The notes below the pieces were generated by a model. That model was not told the DNA's origin. It saw only the letters and a list, made by a program, of their open reading frames with translations, and did no database searches. Position numbers and translations under genes: made by a program. Below are positions 43,184 through 51,283 of a stretch of 64,000 nt of DNA, in pieces (position 1 is the first letter of the stretch; each line of letters starts with the position of its first letter). Source of the DNA: Paraburkholderia acidisoli (GTDB lineage: Bacteria > Pseudomonadota > Gammaproteobacteria > Burkholderiales > Burkholderiaceae); NCBI RefSeq assembly GCF_009789675.1, contig NZ_CP046915.1:558001-622000 (forward strand), in the 5' to 3' direction.

Positions 43184-44515
43184 TTACGAAGCCGGGGAGT
43201 TGACCGTCGCGCGGCCGCTCGCCATCTGCATGGCCAGCGCGGTCAGACCGAGCGCGAGCAGGCACAACGCGGGCAGCAGCATGGCGTAGCCGGGATGGCC
43301 GAGCGCCTTGCCGATCCACGGCATCGCGTTCTGCGCGAGAAAGCCGCCGAAATTGCCGATGCTGCTGATGGTCGCGAGGCCCGCGGCGGCGCGGCGTCCG
43401 CTGAAATACTTCGAGGGCAGCGACCAGAAACACGGCAGCAGCAGCGAGGTGCACGGCGTGCCGATCACGAGCGCCACGTAACGCGCGGCCGGATCGGTCA
43501 CCAGCAGGCTCGCGATGAACGCCACGCAGCCGATCACGCCGATCGCCGCCGCCGCGTAACGCACGCGGCTTTCGGTTCTGAGCAGGCGCGGCACGATCAG
43601 CAGAAGCGCCGAGGTGAGCGCCCACGGAATCATCGTCAAGAGACCGTTGAGCGAACTGGACACGCCGAAGCCCTTGATGACCGTCGGCAGCCAGTAGATC
43701 AGGCCGTAGAGCGAGGTGAGCAGCAGCGTGTAACCCAGCGCGAACACGAGCACGGCGCGGTCGAGCAGTACCGACCAGATGCTGCCGCCGTGATGCGCCT
43801 CCGGCGCTTCGTCGGCGACCATGCGCGCGAGGCGTGCGCGTTCCTGCGCATCCAGAAACGACGCGGTTTCGACGTTGCGCGGCAGGCACCGGAGCACCAC
43901 CGGCGCAAGCACCAGTGCCAGCAGCCCGGTCACGATGAACACCCACTGCCAGCCCGCGTGATGCCACACGCCGTCGAGCGAGAGCAGCACGCCGCCGAAC
44001 GCCGAGCCGAGCATGTTGCCAAGCGCGCTGCCGAGCGTGAGCAGCGCGAGCGCGCGCACTTGATAGCGGCGCGGAAACCACACCGTGAGGTAATAGACGA
44101 TGCCGGGATAGAGCCCCGCTTCCGCCGCGCCCACGAGAAAGCGCAGCGCCGCGAACATCGAGCCCGACGAGATATACGCGATCAGCAGCGTGGCGACACC
44201 CCAGCTCAGCACGATGCGGAAAATCCACCTGGGCGCGCCGAACCGATGCACGCCCAGCGCGCTCGGAATCTCGAAGATCAGATAGCCGATAAAGAACAGC
44301 GACGACGCGAGGCCGTACGCCGTTTCGGTCAGGCCGATCTGGTGCACCATCTGGAGCTTGGCGAAACTCACGTTCATCTTGTCGATGACCGAAACCAGAT
44401 AGGTGACGAGGATCAGCGGCATGATGCGCCACCATACGCGCCGGATCAGGCGTTCGTCCTGCTGCGCATCCCACGCGACATCGGCGCTCGCCGACGTGCT
44501 CATTGATATCTCCAT
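43184..44515 (-). CDS. MFS transporter, anion:cation symporter (ACS) family
   Basis: A 443-residue MFS protein. LIRRVWWRIMPLILVTYLVSVIDKMNVSFAKLQMVHQIGLTETAYGLASSLFFIGYLIFEIPSALGVHRFGAPRWIFRIVLSWG is a textbook ACS N-terminus (phthalate, tartrate, glucarate and nitrate-related carriers). Twelve helices are evident. The leader reads GGAGGAGCG-ATG at 44515, and a second in-frame ATG (44503) has its own GGAG; either is possible. It probably brings in the acid degraded through the aldolase encoded 20 bases downstream. Confidence 0.92.
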   Translation of the reverse strand: MEISMSTSASADVAWDAQQDERLIRRVWWRIMPLILVTYLVSVIDKMNVSFAKLQMVHQIGLTETAYGLASSLFFIGYLIFEIPSALGVHRFGAPRWIFRIVLSWGVATLLIAYISSGSMFAALRFLVGAAEAGLYPGIVYYLTVWFPRRYQVRALALLTLGSALGNMLGSAFGGVLLSLDGVWHHAGWQWVFIVTGLLALVLAPVVLRCLPRNVETASFLDAQERARLARMVADEAPEAHHGGSIWSVLLDRAVLVFALGYTLLLTSLYGLIYWLPTVIKGFGVSSSLNGLLTMIPWALTSALLLIVPRLLRTESRVRYAAAAIGVIGCVAFIASLLVTDPAARYVALVIGTPCTSLLLPCFWSLPSKYFSGRRAAAGLATISSIGNFGGFLAQNAMPWIGKALGHPGYAMLLPALCLLALGLTALAMQMASGRATVNSPAS

Positions 44516-44927
44516 CGCTCCTCCAACTTAAGCGCCCGGCTTGGCGCCGCGCGTCGCGCGGCGTGCTGCCGGCTTTTGTGTAATCGGGGTCCGCCATTTC
44601 CAGCCGGTTCACGGCAGGTTCGCGGCCCACGGCGAGCAATACTACGTGCCCCGGCGGGACCCACCAAGCGCGAAACCGCAAGATTCCGCGTGACGGAATC
44701 GCTATGAAAGCGCCCTATTTTGCGGGGCATTGCGACGCCCGTTGCTTTTCGCTCTGCGGAATGTCGCCGAAACGCGCTTGGTCGGCGAGGCCGTGCGTGG
44801 AAACATACGGGGCGTCGAAACGTTGCGCCGCGGCCCGCATGCGCCGGTTGCATCGGCAACGGAATGCGACGACGAATCCATAGTCCCGCAGCGCACGGCT
44901 CGGGAGACAATACGCGAGGAGACCCCC
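44516..44927. other. Divergent region between ACS transporter and porin, with a leader hairpin
   Basis: 412 bases without a gene. The strongest structure is a 9-bp perfect hairpin CGCCGCGCG (44545-44553)-T-CGCGCGGCG (44555-44563), about 30-50 bases upstream of the MFS start. In the MFS transcript it would be a stable stem ahead of the SD. No convincing promoter hexamers were found for the porin; its SD is AGGAGA (44917-44922). Confidence 0.45.
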
Positions 44928-46103
44928 ATGAAAAAACCGTTGTTCCTGATCGCCGCGTGCAGCGTGGCCTGCGCGGCGCACGCCCAAAGCAGCGTGACGC
45001 TCTACGGTATCGTCGACGCCGGCTTTCGCTACGTGAGCAATGCCGGCGGCAAGTCGCAATACGCGCTCGCGGGCGGCAACGAAAGCGCCTCGCGCTTCGG
45101 CCTGACCGGCGCGGAAGACCTGGGCGGCGGCTACAAGGCCATCTTCACGCTCGAAAACGGTTTCACCACCAACACGGGCGCCCTGCAAGGCGGCCTCATG
45201 TTCGGGCGTCAGGCTTTCGTCGGCATGTCTACGCCTTACGGCACGCTCACGCTCGGCCGCCAGTATCTGACGCTCTCAGGCTATCTCGGCCAGTACGCCT
45301 CGGGCACCGACTGGGCCGCGCGTGGCGCGGGCTGGGGCTATCACCCGGCCGGTCTCGACGACGTGGACGGCACCGAGCGCGCCAACAACGCGATCAAGTT
45401 CGCGAGCGCGCGCTACCGCGGCTTCCAGGTGGGCGGCACCTACAGTCTCGGCGGCGTGGCGGGCAACACCACGCAGAACGAAATGATCTCCGCGGGCGTG
45501 GATTACGACGGCGGTCCGTTCAAGGCTTCGGCGGCCTATCTCTTCGTCAAGAATCCTAACTATGCGCTGTTCGGCAACAACGCCACGAGCAGCGCGACCG
45601 GCAACAACATGTCGGCGAGCCCGGTCTTCAGTGGCTACGCCACCGCCGCTTCGCAGCAGGTGATCGGCGCGGGCGCATCCTATGTGTTCGGCAAGTTCAC
45701 CGTGGGCGGCATCTGGACCAATACGCGCTTCAACGATCTCGGCGGCACCGTGGTGACAGGCGTGACCACACCCGCGAGCCAGCGCGGCAAGAGCGTCACC
45801 TTCAACACGGGCGAGCTGAATCTCAAGTATCGCCTCACGCCTTCGCTGCAACTCGGGGTGGCGTACGAATACACGCGCGCCAGTTCCTATCTGGGCCTGA
45901 GCGGCGCGAGCTATCAGCAATGGAACATCGGCGCGGACTATGCGCTGTCGAAGCGCACCGATCTCTATCTGATCGGCCTGCGCGAAACGGCCGGCGGTTT
46001 CGATTCCACCGGCCAGCGCGCCGTGGCCGCGCTCACCTTCGCGACGCCCTCGAAGAGCGACGCGCAAGCGGGCGCGCTCGTCGGCATCCGGCATCTTTTC
46101 TAA
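44928..46103 (+). CDS. Gram-negative trimeric porin
   Basis: A 391-residue porin with signal peptide MKKPLFLIAACSVACAAHA and mature QSSVTLYGIVDAGFRYVSNAGGKSQYALAGG. ESASRFGLTGAEDLGGGYKAIFTLENGFTTNTGALQGGLMFGRQAFVGM follows, and it ends VGIRHLF with terminal Phe. It is the fourth porin in the window and the first gene upstream of the LigI-like amidohydrolase set, from which it is separated by a hairpin. Confidence 0.93.
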   Translation: MKKPLFLIAACSVACAAHAQSSVTLYGIVDAGFRYVSNAGGKSQYALAGGNESASRFGLTGAEDLGGGYKAIFTLENGFTTNTGALQGGLMFGRQAFVGMSTPYGTLTLGRQYLTLSGYLGQYASGTDWAARGAGWGYHPAGLDDVDGTERANNAIKFASARYRGFQVGGTYSLGGVAGNTTQNEMISAGVDYDGGPFKASAAYLFVKNPNYALFGNNATSSATGNNMSASPVFSGYATAASQQVIGAGASYVFGKFTVGGIWTNTRFNDLGGTVVTGVTTPASQRGKSVTFNTGELNLKYRLTPSLQLGVAYEYTRASSYLGLSGASYQQWNIGADYALSKRTDLYLIGLRETAGGFDSTGQRAVAALTFATPSKSDAQAGALVGIRHLF

Positions 46104-46110
46104 CGCCTGA

Positions 46111-46155
46111 GCGCGAGTCGCGGCAACGCCAACACACAGCGACTCGCGCGCTTTT
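46111..46155 (+). terminator. Strong hairpin after the porin, terminator or attenuator
   Basis: GCGCGAGTCGC (46111-46121) is perfectly complementary to GCGACTCGCGC (46139-46149), with a 17-base loop, followed by GCTTTT. It begins 8 bases after the porin stop and ends about 20 bases before the next ATG. It may terminate most porin transcripts while allowing readthrough to the catabolic genes. The T tract is short. Confidence 0.6.
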
Positions 46156-46175
46156 CGCTTCATTCTGGAGACGTC

Positions 46176-47108
46176 ATGGCATCCGCCAAACTCAAGCTGT
46201 TCGATTCGCACGCCCACCTCGTCGCCGACGACCAGAGCCGTTATCCGCGCAATCCGATGAAGCGCTCGCCCAACGCGCCGCCGCGCCTGCCCGGCGTGAT
46301 CGGCCTGCCCGGCGGCGCGCACGGCCCGAACCCGATCAACGAAGTGCCCGACGTCGCGCGCATGCTGCCGTGGATGAAGGAAGAAGGCGTGGAAGGCGCG
46401 GTGGCCGTGCAGAAGCGCATGATCTACCGCTACGACAACAGCTACATTCTCGATTCGTCGGATGCCTATCCCGAGATTTTCTCGGCCGTGGTGATTCTCG
46501 ACGCCGAAGACGCCGCCACGCCCGAACTCGTGCGCTCTTACATCGAGAAGCATGGCTTGACCGGCGTGCGTCTTTTCGGTGGCCGCGACACCGACGGGGC
46601 GATGCCGTGGCTCAACTCGCCACGCGCGCTGCAAACGTGGGCCATCGCGAACGAATACGGCATCTGCATGGATCTCGAAGTGCTCGCCGTGGGCGGCGGC
46701 GGTCCTTCGGTGCCCGCGATCATCGAACTCGCACGCCAGCATCCGAACGTGCGCGTCGTGCTCGACCACATGCTCGAACCCGAAGCCGAAGACGAGAACT
46801 ACGGTTTCGACGCGCGCTTCGTGCCGCTCGCGGCCGAGCCGAACATTTTCTTCAAGTTCACGTCGATCAACCTCGACATCTACCGCGAAACGCACACGCC
46901 GGCCGACAAGGCGTTGCGCGCGGCCGTCGACATGTTCGGCGCGGATCGCATCATGTGGGGCTCGGACATCGGCACCTCGTCGGGCACTTATCGGGACATG
47001 GTGCAGCGCATGCTCGACGCGGCCGCGCTGCTCACGCCCGAAGAACGCCACGCGGTGCTCTACGAAACCGGCAAGCGCGTATTCGTCAAGGGCGGCACGG
47101 TCGGCTAA
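46176..47108 (+). CDS. TIM-barrel amidohydrolase (LigI/COG3618-like)
   Basis: A 310-residue amidohydrolase-superfamily protein starting MASAKLKLFDSHAHLVADDQ. D10-S-H12-A-H14 is the first-strand metal motif, VVLDHM the later His, and IMWGSDIGTSSGTYRDMV the C-terminal catalytic Asp. The family includes 2-pyrone-4,6-dicarboxylate lactonase (LigI) and related decarboxylases. It probably opens a lactone or hydrolyses an intermediate of aromatic-acid degradation. It is followed by a flavin reductase and a cupin gene in the same direction with short gaps, so it probably heads a three-gene operon. Confidence 0.87.
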   Translation: MASAKLKLFDSHAHLVADDQSRYPRNPMKRSPNAPPRLPGVIGLPGGAHGPNPINEVPDVARMLPWMKEEGVEGAVAVQKRMIYRYDNSYILDSSDAYPEIFSAVVILDAEDAATPELVRSYIEKHGLTGVRLFGGRDTDGAMPWLNSPRALQTWAIANEYGICMDLEVLAVGGGGPSVPAIIELARQHPNVRVVLDHMLEPEAEDENYGFDARFVPLAAEPNIFFKFTSINLDIYRETHTPADKALRAAVDMFGADRIMWGSDIGTSSGTYRDMVQRMLDAAALLTPEERHAVLYETGKRVFVKGGTVG

Positions 47109-47158
47109 CGGCGCTTGCGGCACCGCCGCAACACCACTTCACCCTGCAGGAGATGTCG

Positions 47159-47785
47159 ATGTTTCTCGATCCGGCCGCCACGCCCGGCTTCAAGCGCACG
47201 CTGTTCAACGCGATCGTCGCGCCGCGACCGATCGGCTGGATCAGCACGATCAACGGCCGGGGCCAGGTGAATCTCGCGCCGTTCTCGCACTTCAACCTCG
47301 TCTCGACCGCGCCGCCCGTGGTGATGTTCTCGTGCAACGCGCCCGCCGATCGTGCCGAAAAGGACACCATCGCGAACGTGCGCGAGACCGGCGAGTTCGT
47401 CACCAATCTCGTCACGTGGAATTTGCGCGAGCCGATGAACCTCAGTTCGTTCAACGCGCCCTACGGCACCGACGAATTCGAACTCGCGGGCCTCGAAAAA
47501 GCCCAGAGCACGCGGGTGAAGCCGCCGCGCGTGGCCGCCTCGCCCGCGAGCATGGAGTGCAAGCTGCTGCGCATCGTCGAGATCGAACCCACGGCGCCTG
47601 GCGAGACCTTCAGCAACGTGGTGTTCGGGCGCATCGTGGGCGTGCATCTGGACGAGCGGTTCGTCGACGCGGACGGCCGCTTCGACACCATCGGCACCGA
47701 GCCGCTCACGCGCCTCGACGGCAACAACTACGCAACGGTCGGCCGCATCGACGTGCTCGGACGCCCGAGCCCGCGCCGCGACTGA
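47159..47785 (+). CDS. Flavin reductase-like FMN-binding split-barrel protein
   Basis: A 208-residue protein of the flavin reductase/NADH-FMN oxidoreductase (DIM6/NTAB) family: FNAIVAPRPIGWISTINGRGQVNLAPFSHFNLVSTAPPVVMFSCN binds FMN, and KDTIANVRETGEFVTNLV is the second strand pair. Such proteins supply reduced flavin to monooxygenases or act directly on substrates. An overlapping ATG at 47153 is too close to AGGAG; the ATG at 47159 has the right spacing. It lies between the amidohydrolase and cupin genes, with no flavin-dependent monooxygenase adjacent, so it may itself be a substrate reductase. Confidence 0.85.
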   Translation: MFLDPAATPGFKRTLFNAIVAPRPIGWISTINGRGQVNLAPFSHFNLVSTAPPVVMFSCNAPADRAEKDTIANVRETGEFVTNLVTWNLREPMNLSSFNAPYGTDEFELAGLEKAQSTRVKPPRVAASPASMECKLLRIVEIEPTAPGETFSNVVFGRIVGVHLDERFVDADGRFDTIGTEPLTRLDGNNYATVGRIDVLGRPSPRRD

Positions 47786-47810
47786 TGCTTGCGTCATCAA
47801 GGAAACCAAC

Positions 47811-48632
47811 ATGACCTCATCCCCCGAAACCGGCGTGCGCGACACGGCCGTGTACAACCTCGCGCCCGGCAACGTGGCGCGCGGCCAGAACTTCTACGTG
47901 CAGTGGCTCGCGGGCGGCGGCGCCCCGTTCGCGGCGCAAAGCGCGCGCGAAACGCTGTTGCTGCTGCCGGACGCGAGCGGCGCGCAGATCCGCGCGGGCG
48001 GCGGCGCCCTCCAAAGCGTGCCGGGCCGCAGCGTGTGCGTGCTGCCCGCGGGAGAGATCGAAGTGACCTGCGATGAAGGCGGCCGCGCGGTGCTGCTCGC
48101 CTCGTCGCGCGCCGACCTCGCGCCCGGCGTCTCGATCAACGACGACGACTACGCCACGCCCGACGCGCGTATCGTGGGCAGCGAAGCCGGTTATGCGCGC
48201 ACGCGCGGCCAGGGCGAAGTGCAGGTGATCCGCATCGACGACATCGTGCCGCCCGCCGACAAGCCGCGCCTCAAGATGCTCCAGAGCGACACGCTCAGCA
48301 TCAACTGGGTCGAGTATCAGGACGCGCGCGACCGCAGCAAGCTGAGCCCGCACAGCCACACGAACTTCGAACAAGGCTCGCTCGCCATCGACGGTCATTT
48401 CGTGCATCACCTGCGCGTGAACTGGGGCCCGGACGCGAACCAGTGGCGCGAGGATCAGCATCTCGAAGCGGGCCCCGCCTCGCTCATTTCGATTCCCGTG
48501 CAAATGATCCACACGACCGAAGGCGTGGGTGACGGCCGCCACCTGCTGATCGACGTGTTCTCGCCGCCGCGCGAGGATTTCATCGGCAAGGGCTGGGTCG
48601 CCAACGCGGGCGACTACACGCGCGGCGAATGA
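47811..48632 (+). CDS. Cupin-like protein of unknown function
   Basis: A 273-residue protein with two beta-barrel halves. The C-terminal half has a clear cupin metal site: H181, H183 and E187 (SPHSHTNFEQGSLAI) and H234 (QMIHTTEG). The N-terminal half (FYVQWLAGGGAPFAAQSARETLLLLPDASG...VCVLPAGEIEV) resembles a degenerate cupin. I cannot name a reaction; cupins here could be dioxygenases, isomerases or decarboxylases. It follows the flavin reductase by 25 bases and completes the operon. Confidence 0.75.
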   Translation: MTSSPETGVRDTAVYNLAPGNVARGQNFYVQWLAGGGAPFAAQSARETLLLLPDASGAQIRAGGGALQSVPGRSVCVLPAGEIEVTCDEGGRAVLLASSRADLAPGVSINDDDYATPDARIVGSEAGYARTRGQGEVQVIRIDDIVPPADKPRLKMLQSDTLSINWVEYQDARDRSKLSPHSHTNFEQGSLAIDGHFVHHLRVNWGPDANQWREDQHLEAGPASLISIPVQMIHTTEGVGDGRHLLIDVFSPPREDFIGKGWVANAGDYTRGE

Positions 48633-48667
48633 AGCGCATGCGCGCCGTCGCGAATGGCTCTGGTGCT

Positions 48668-49651
48668 TCAGCCGGTTTGCGCGGCGCGCAGTCGCGCGAG
48701 CGCGTGAACGGCGCGCATGAGCGGCGCGTCGAAGCCCACGCGCGCGGCGCATTCGAGCGGCGCGCCGAGAATCGCGTCGAGTTCGAGACGGCGCCCCGCT
48801 TCGAGGTCTTGCAGCATCGAGGTCTTGATAGCCCCGAGCGCACGGGTCTGGGCGAGGCGCGCGGCCACGTCGATGTCGACGGCAAGTCCCGCGCGACGCC
48901 CGAGCGTCACGCACTCGCGCATCAGATCGGCGAACACAGCATGCGTGAGCGGATCATCGACAATGCGGTCGGTGCTCGCCTGCGTGAGCACGCTGAGCGG
49001 ATTCGCACACACGTTGCCGAGCAGCTTGAGCCAGAGATCGCGGCGAATGTCGTGGCTGGCCGTGGCGCCAAGTCCCGCTGCGGCGAGCACCTGCGCCCAG
49101 TGCGCGGCGCGTTCGCTCATGCCGCCGCCCGGCTCGCCGAGCACGACCTTGCCGCCGCTGTGATGCACGACGCAGCCGGGCGCGGGCGAACTGCACGACG
49201 CCATCACGCTGCCGCCCAGCACGCGTTCGATGTCGATGGCGCGCTCGATGACGCCCGCCGGATCGACGCTCGTCAGGCGCAAGCCTTCGAGCGGTTGATC
49301 GCTGACGAGGAAGTACCACCACGGCAAACCGTTGCCGACCGGCAGCACCACGGTGCGCGCGCCCATCAACGGCGCGAGCGACGCGGCCAGCTCCGGCAGC
49401 GCATGCGATTTGAGCGCGATCACCACGAGATCCTGCTCGCCGAGCGCGGCACACTCCCCGGAAGCGTTCACGTCGATGGCGCGCTCGCCCTGTTCCGGCG
49501 AGGCGTAGCGCAAGCCGTGTTGCGCGAGCGCCCGCAAGGTCGCACCCCGCGCGAGCATCGACACCTGATGGCCGGCCAGCGCGAGCCGCGCCGCGAAATG
49601 TCCGCCGATCGCGCCCGCGCCAACAATGGCAATGCGCTTCGCTCCGTTCAT
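48668..49651 (-). CDS. Ketopantoate reductase (PanE/ApbA)-like oxidoreductase
   Basis: A 327-residue NAD(P)H-dependent 2-ketoacid reductase-family protein. RIAIVGAGAIGGHFAARLALAGHQVSMLARG is the Rossmann motif (GxGxxG at 11-16), DLVVIALKSHALPELAASLAPLMG carries the conserved Lys region and KLLGNVCANPLSVLTQASTDRIVDD the C-terminal catalytic Lys/Asn segment. PanE itself is usually single and isolated; members near catabolic genes reduce other 2-oxoacids. It is divergent from the fumarase-like pair. ATG 49651 is chosen because the extension to 49819 has no similarity. Confidence 0.87.
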   Translation of the reverse strand: MNGAKRIAIVGAGAIGGHFAARLALAGHQVSMLARGATLRALAQHGLRYASPEQGERAIDVNASGECAALGEQDLVVIALKSHALPELAASLAPLMGARTVVLPVGNGLPWWYFLVSDQPLEGLRLTSVDPAGVIERAIDIERVLGGSVMASCSSPAPGCVVHHSGGKVVLGEPGGGMSERAAHWAQVLAAAGLGATASHDIRRDLWLKLLGNVCANPLSVLTQASTDRIVDDPLTHAVFADLMRECVTLGRRAGLAVDIDVAARLAQTRALGAIKTSMLQDLEAGRRLELDAILGAPLECAARVGFDAPLMRAVHALARLRAAQTG

Positions 49652-49793
49652 GCGTGTCTCCTCCGCGTGCTCCTGGGTGTTCGCGTATTGTCGCCGCGCA
49701 GCGTCGAGCGCATGCCGCGATCTGCACGCTTTTCTCCTGGTGGAACGCGGGCAATTTCGCCTGCATGCGTTCGCCTTTGAAGGAACCACGACA

Positions 49794-50666
49794 ATGGCCA
49801 TCGACAGTTCGATTCTCAAGCGCGTGACCGCGCAGCTTTACGAGCGCTCGCTCAAGGCGATTCCTGACGACACGCGCGCGTTCCTGCAACGGGCCGCGAG
49901 CACGGAGACCGACACCACGGGCAAGGCCACGCTCACGATCATGCTCGAAAGCGCCGACGGCGCGAAACGCAACGGCACGCTCGTGTGCAGCGACGTGGGC
50001 ATTCCCACCTATAGCGTGAAAATCGGCACGCGCGTGCAATTCGACGGCCCGGTGCGCGGCGCGATTCGCGACGGTTTTGCCGAACTCGCGGCGAACATCA
50101 CGCCGCCCATCCTCAAGATGGTGACGAATCCGCTCACGCACGAGCGCAGCTACGCGGGAAAGGACATGCCGATCGTCAGCTTCGACATGATCGACGACGC
50201 CGATTACGTCGACATCGTCTGCGCGCCCAAGGCGATGGGCACGGGCCGCTGGGAAGCCATCGACGCGTTCGTCTATCCCACGCACGAGCAGATCGAACGC
50301 TTCGTGCTCGACACGATGATGCGCGCCGGCTCGCAGCCCTGCTTGCCGCTCGTGATCGGCGTGGGCATTGGCGGGACATTCGACCACGCGGCGCGGCTCG
50401 CGAAGGAGCAGATGCTGCGGCCGTTCGGCCAGACCAACCCCGAACCGATTCTCGCGCGCATGGAAGAACGCCTGCTCGGCGCCGTCAACGCGATGGGTTT
50501 CGGTCCAATGGGCACGGGCGGCGACACGACCGCGATGGCCGTCAACATCGACTATTCCGCGAGCCACGGTTTCGTGCCCGTGGCCGTGTGTTTCAACTGC
50601 TGGATCAACCGGCGTACGGCGGCGCGCATTCATCACGACGGCCGCGTCGACTATCTGGAGTCCTGA
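49794..50666 (+). CDS. Class I fumarase/tartrate dehydratase-like alpha subunit
   Basis: A 290-residue protein aligned to the N-terminal half of class I fumarases and to TtdA. Candidate [4Fe-4S] ligands are C65 (TLVCSDVGIPTY, normally CQDTG), C183 (QPCLPLVIGVGIGGT) and C266 or C269 (CFNCWINRR). The substrate loop usually reading KGGGSEN is APKAMGTGRWEA here, so the acid may differ from fumarate or tartrate. With the beta gene two bases downstream it would form a dehydratase using an oxygen-sensitive cluster. Possibly it hydrates an unsaturated dicarboxylate of an aromatic pathway. Confidence 0.85.
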   Translation: MAIDSSILKRVTAQLYERSLKAIPDDTRAFLQRAASTETDTTGKATLTIMLESADGAKRNGTLVCSDVGIPTYSVKIGTRVQFDGPVRGAIRDGFAELAANITPPILKMVTNPLTHERSYAGKDMPIVSFDMIDDADYVDIVCAPKAMGTGRWEAIDAFVYPTHEQIERFVLDTMMRAGSQPCLPLVIGVGIGGTFDHAARLAKEQMLRPFGQTNPEPILARMEERLLGAVNAMGFGPMGTGGDTTAMAVNIDYSASHGFVPVAVCFNCWINRRTAARIHHDGRVDYLES

Positions 50667-50668
50667 CG

Positions 50669-51277
50669 ATGAGCGTGATTCGCGATCTGCAACTGCCGCT
50701 TTCCCGCGAAAGCGCGCTTGATCTGAAACTCGGCGAGCTGGTGCGCGTGTCGGGCGAGATCACCGTGAGCATCGGTTTGCCCACGCATAAACGGCTTGCC
50801 GAAGCCGCCGCGACGGGCGCCGCGCTGCCCGTGGATTTGCGCGGCGGCGCGTTCTTTCACCTCAGCACCTATGTGCAGGACACACCCGGCGGGCCCGTGC
50901 CGCTCTACCTGAATCCGAGCACGAGCACGCGCTACAACGCGTTCATGCCCGCGATCGTCGGCGGTCTGGGCGTACGGCTCGTGGGCGGCAAAGGCGGTCT
51001 CGACGAAGCGAGCGCGCAAGCCATGCGCGAGACCGGCTGCGTGTATCTCTCGTTTCTCGGCGGCGGCGCGCATGGGCTTTCGCAGGCGCTGCGCCGCGTG
51101 GTGTCGATGCACTGGACCGAGTACATCTCGCAGTTTCGCCTGCTCACGCTGGAGGTGGACAAGCTCGGCCCGGCGACCGTCGCCATCGACGCGCACGGCA
51201 ACAGCCTGTATCGACAGTTGCACGAGCGCGCCGCGGCGCGCCTGCCGGCCATCACGCGCGCGCTCGGGCACAGGTGA
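50669..51277 (+). CDS. Class I fumarase/tartrate dehydratase-like beta subunit
   Basis: A 202-residue protein matching the C-terminal domain of class I fumarases (TtdB): RDLQLPLSRESALDLKLGELVRVSGEITVSIGLPTHKRLAEA, GGPVPLYLNPSTSTRYNAFMPAIVGGLGVRLVGGKGGLDEASAQAMRETGCVYLSFLGGGAHGLSQAL. It starts two bases after the alpha stop and forms the other half of the heteromeric dehydratase. It converges on the exporter-like gene with six bases between the stop codons. Confidence 0.9.
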   Translation: MSVIRDLQLPLSRESALDLKLGELVRVSGEITVSIGLPTHKRLAEAAATGAALPVDLRGGAFFHLSTYVQDTPGGPVPLYLNPSTSTRYNAFMPAIVGGLGVRLVGGKGGLDEASAQAMRETGCVYLSFLGGGAHGLSQALRRVVSMHWTEYISQFRLLTLEVDKLGPATVAIDAHGNSLYRQLHERAAARLPAITRALGHR

Positions 51278-51283
51278 GTCGCC

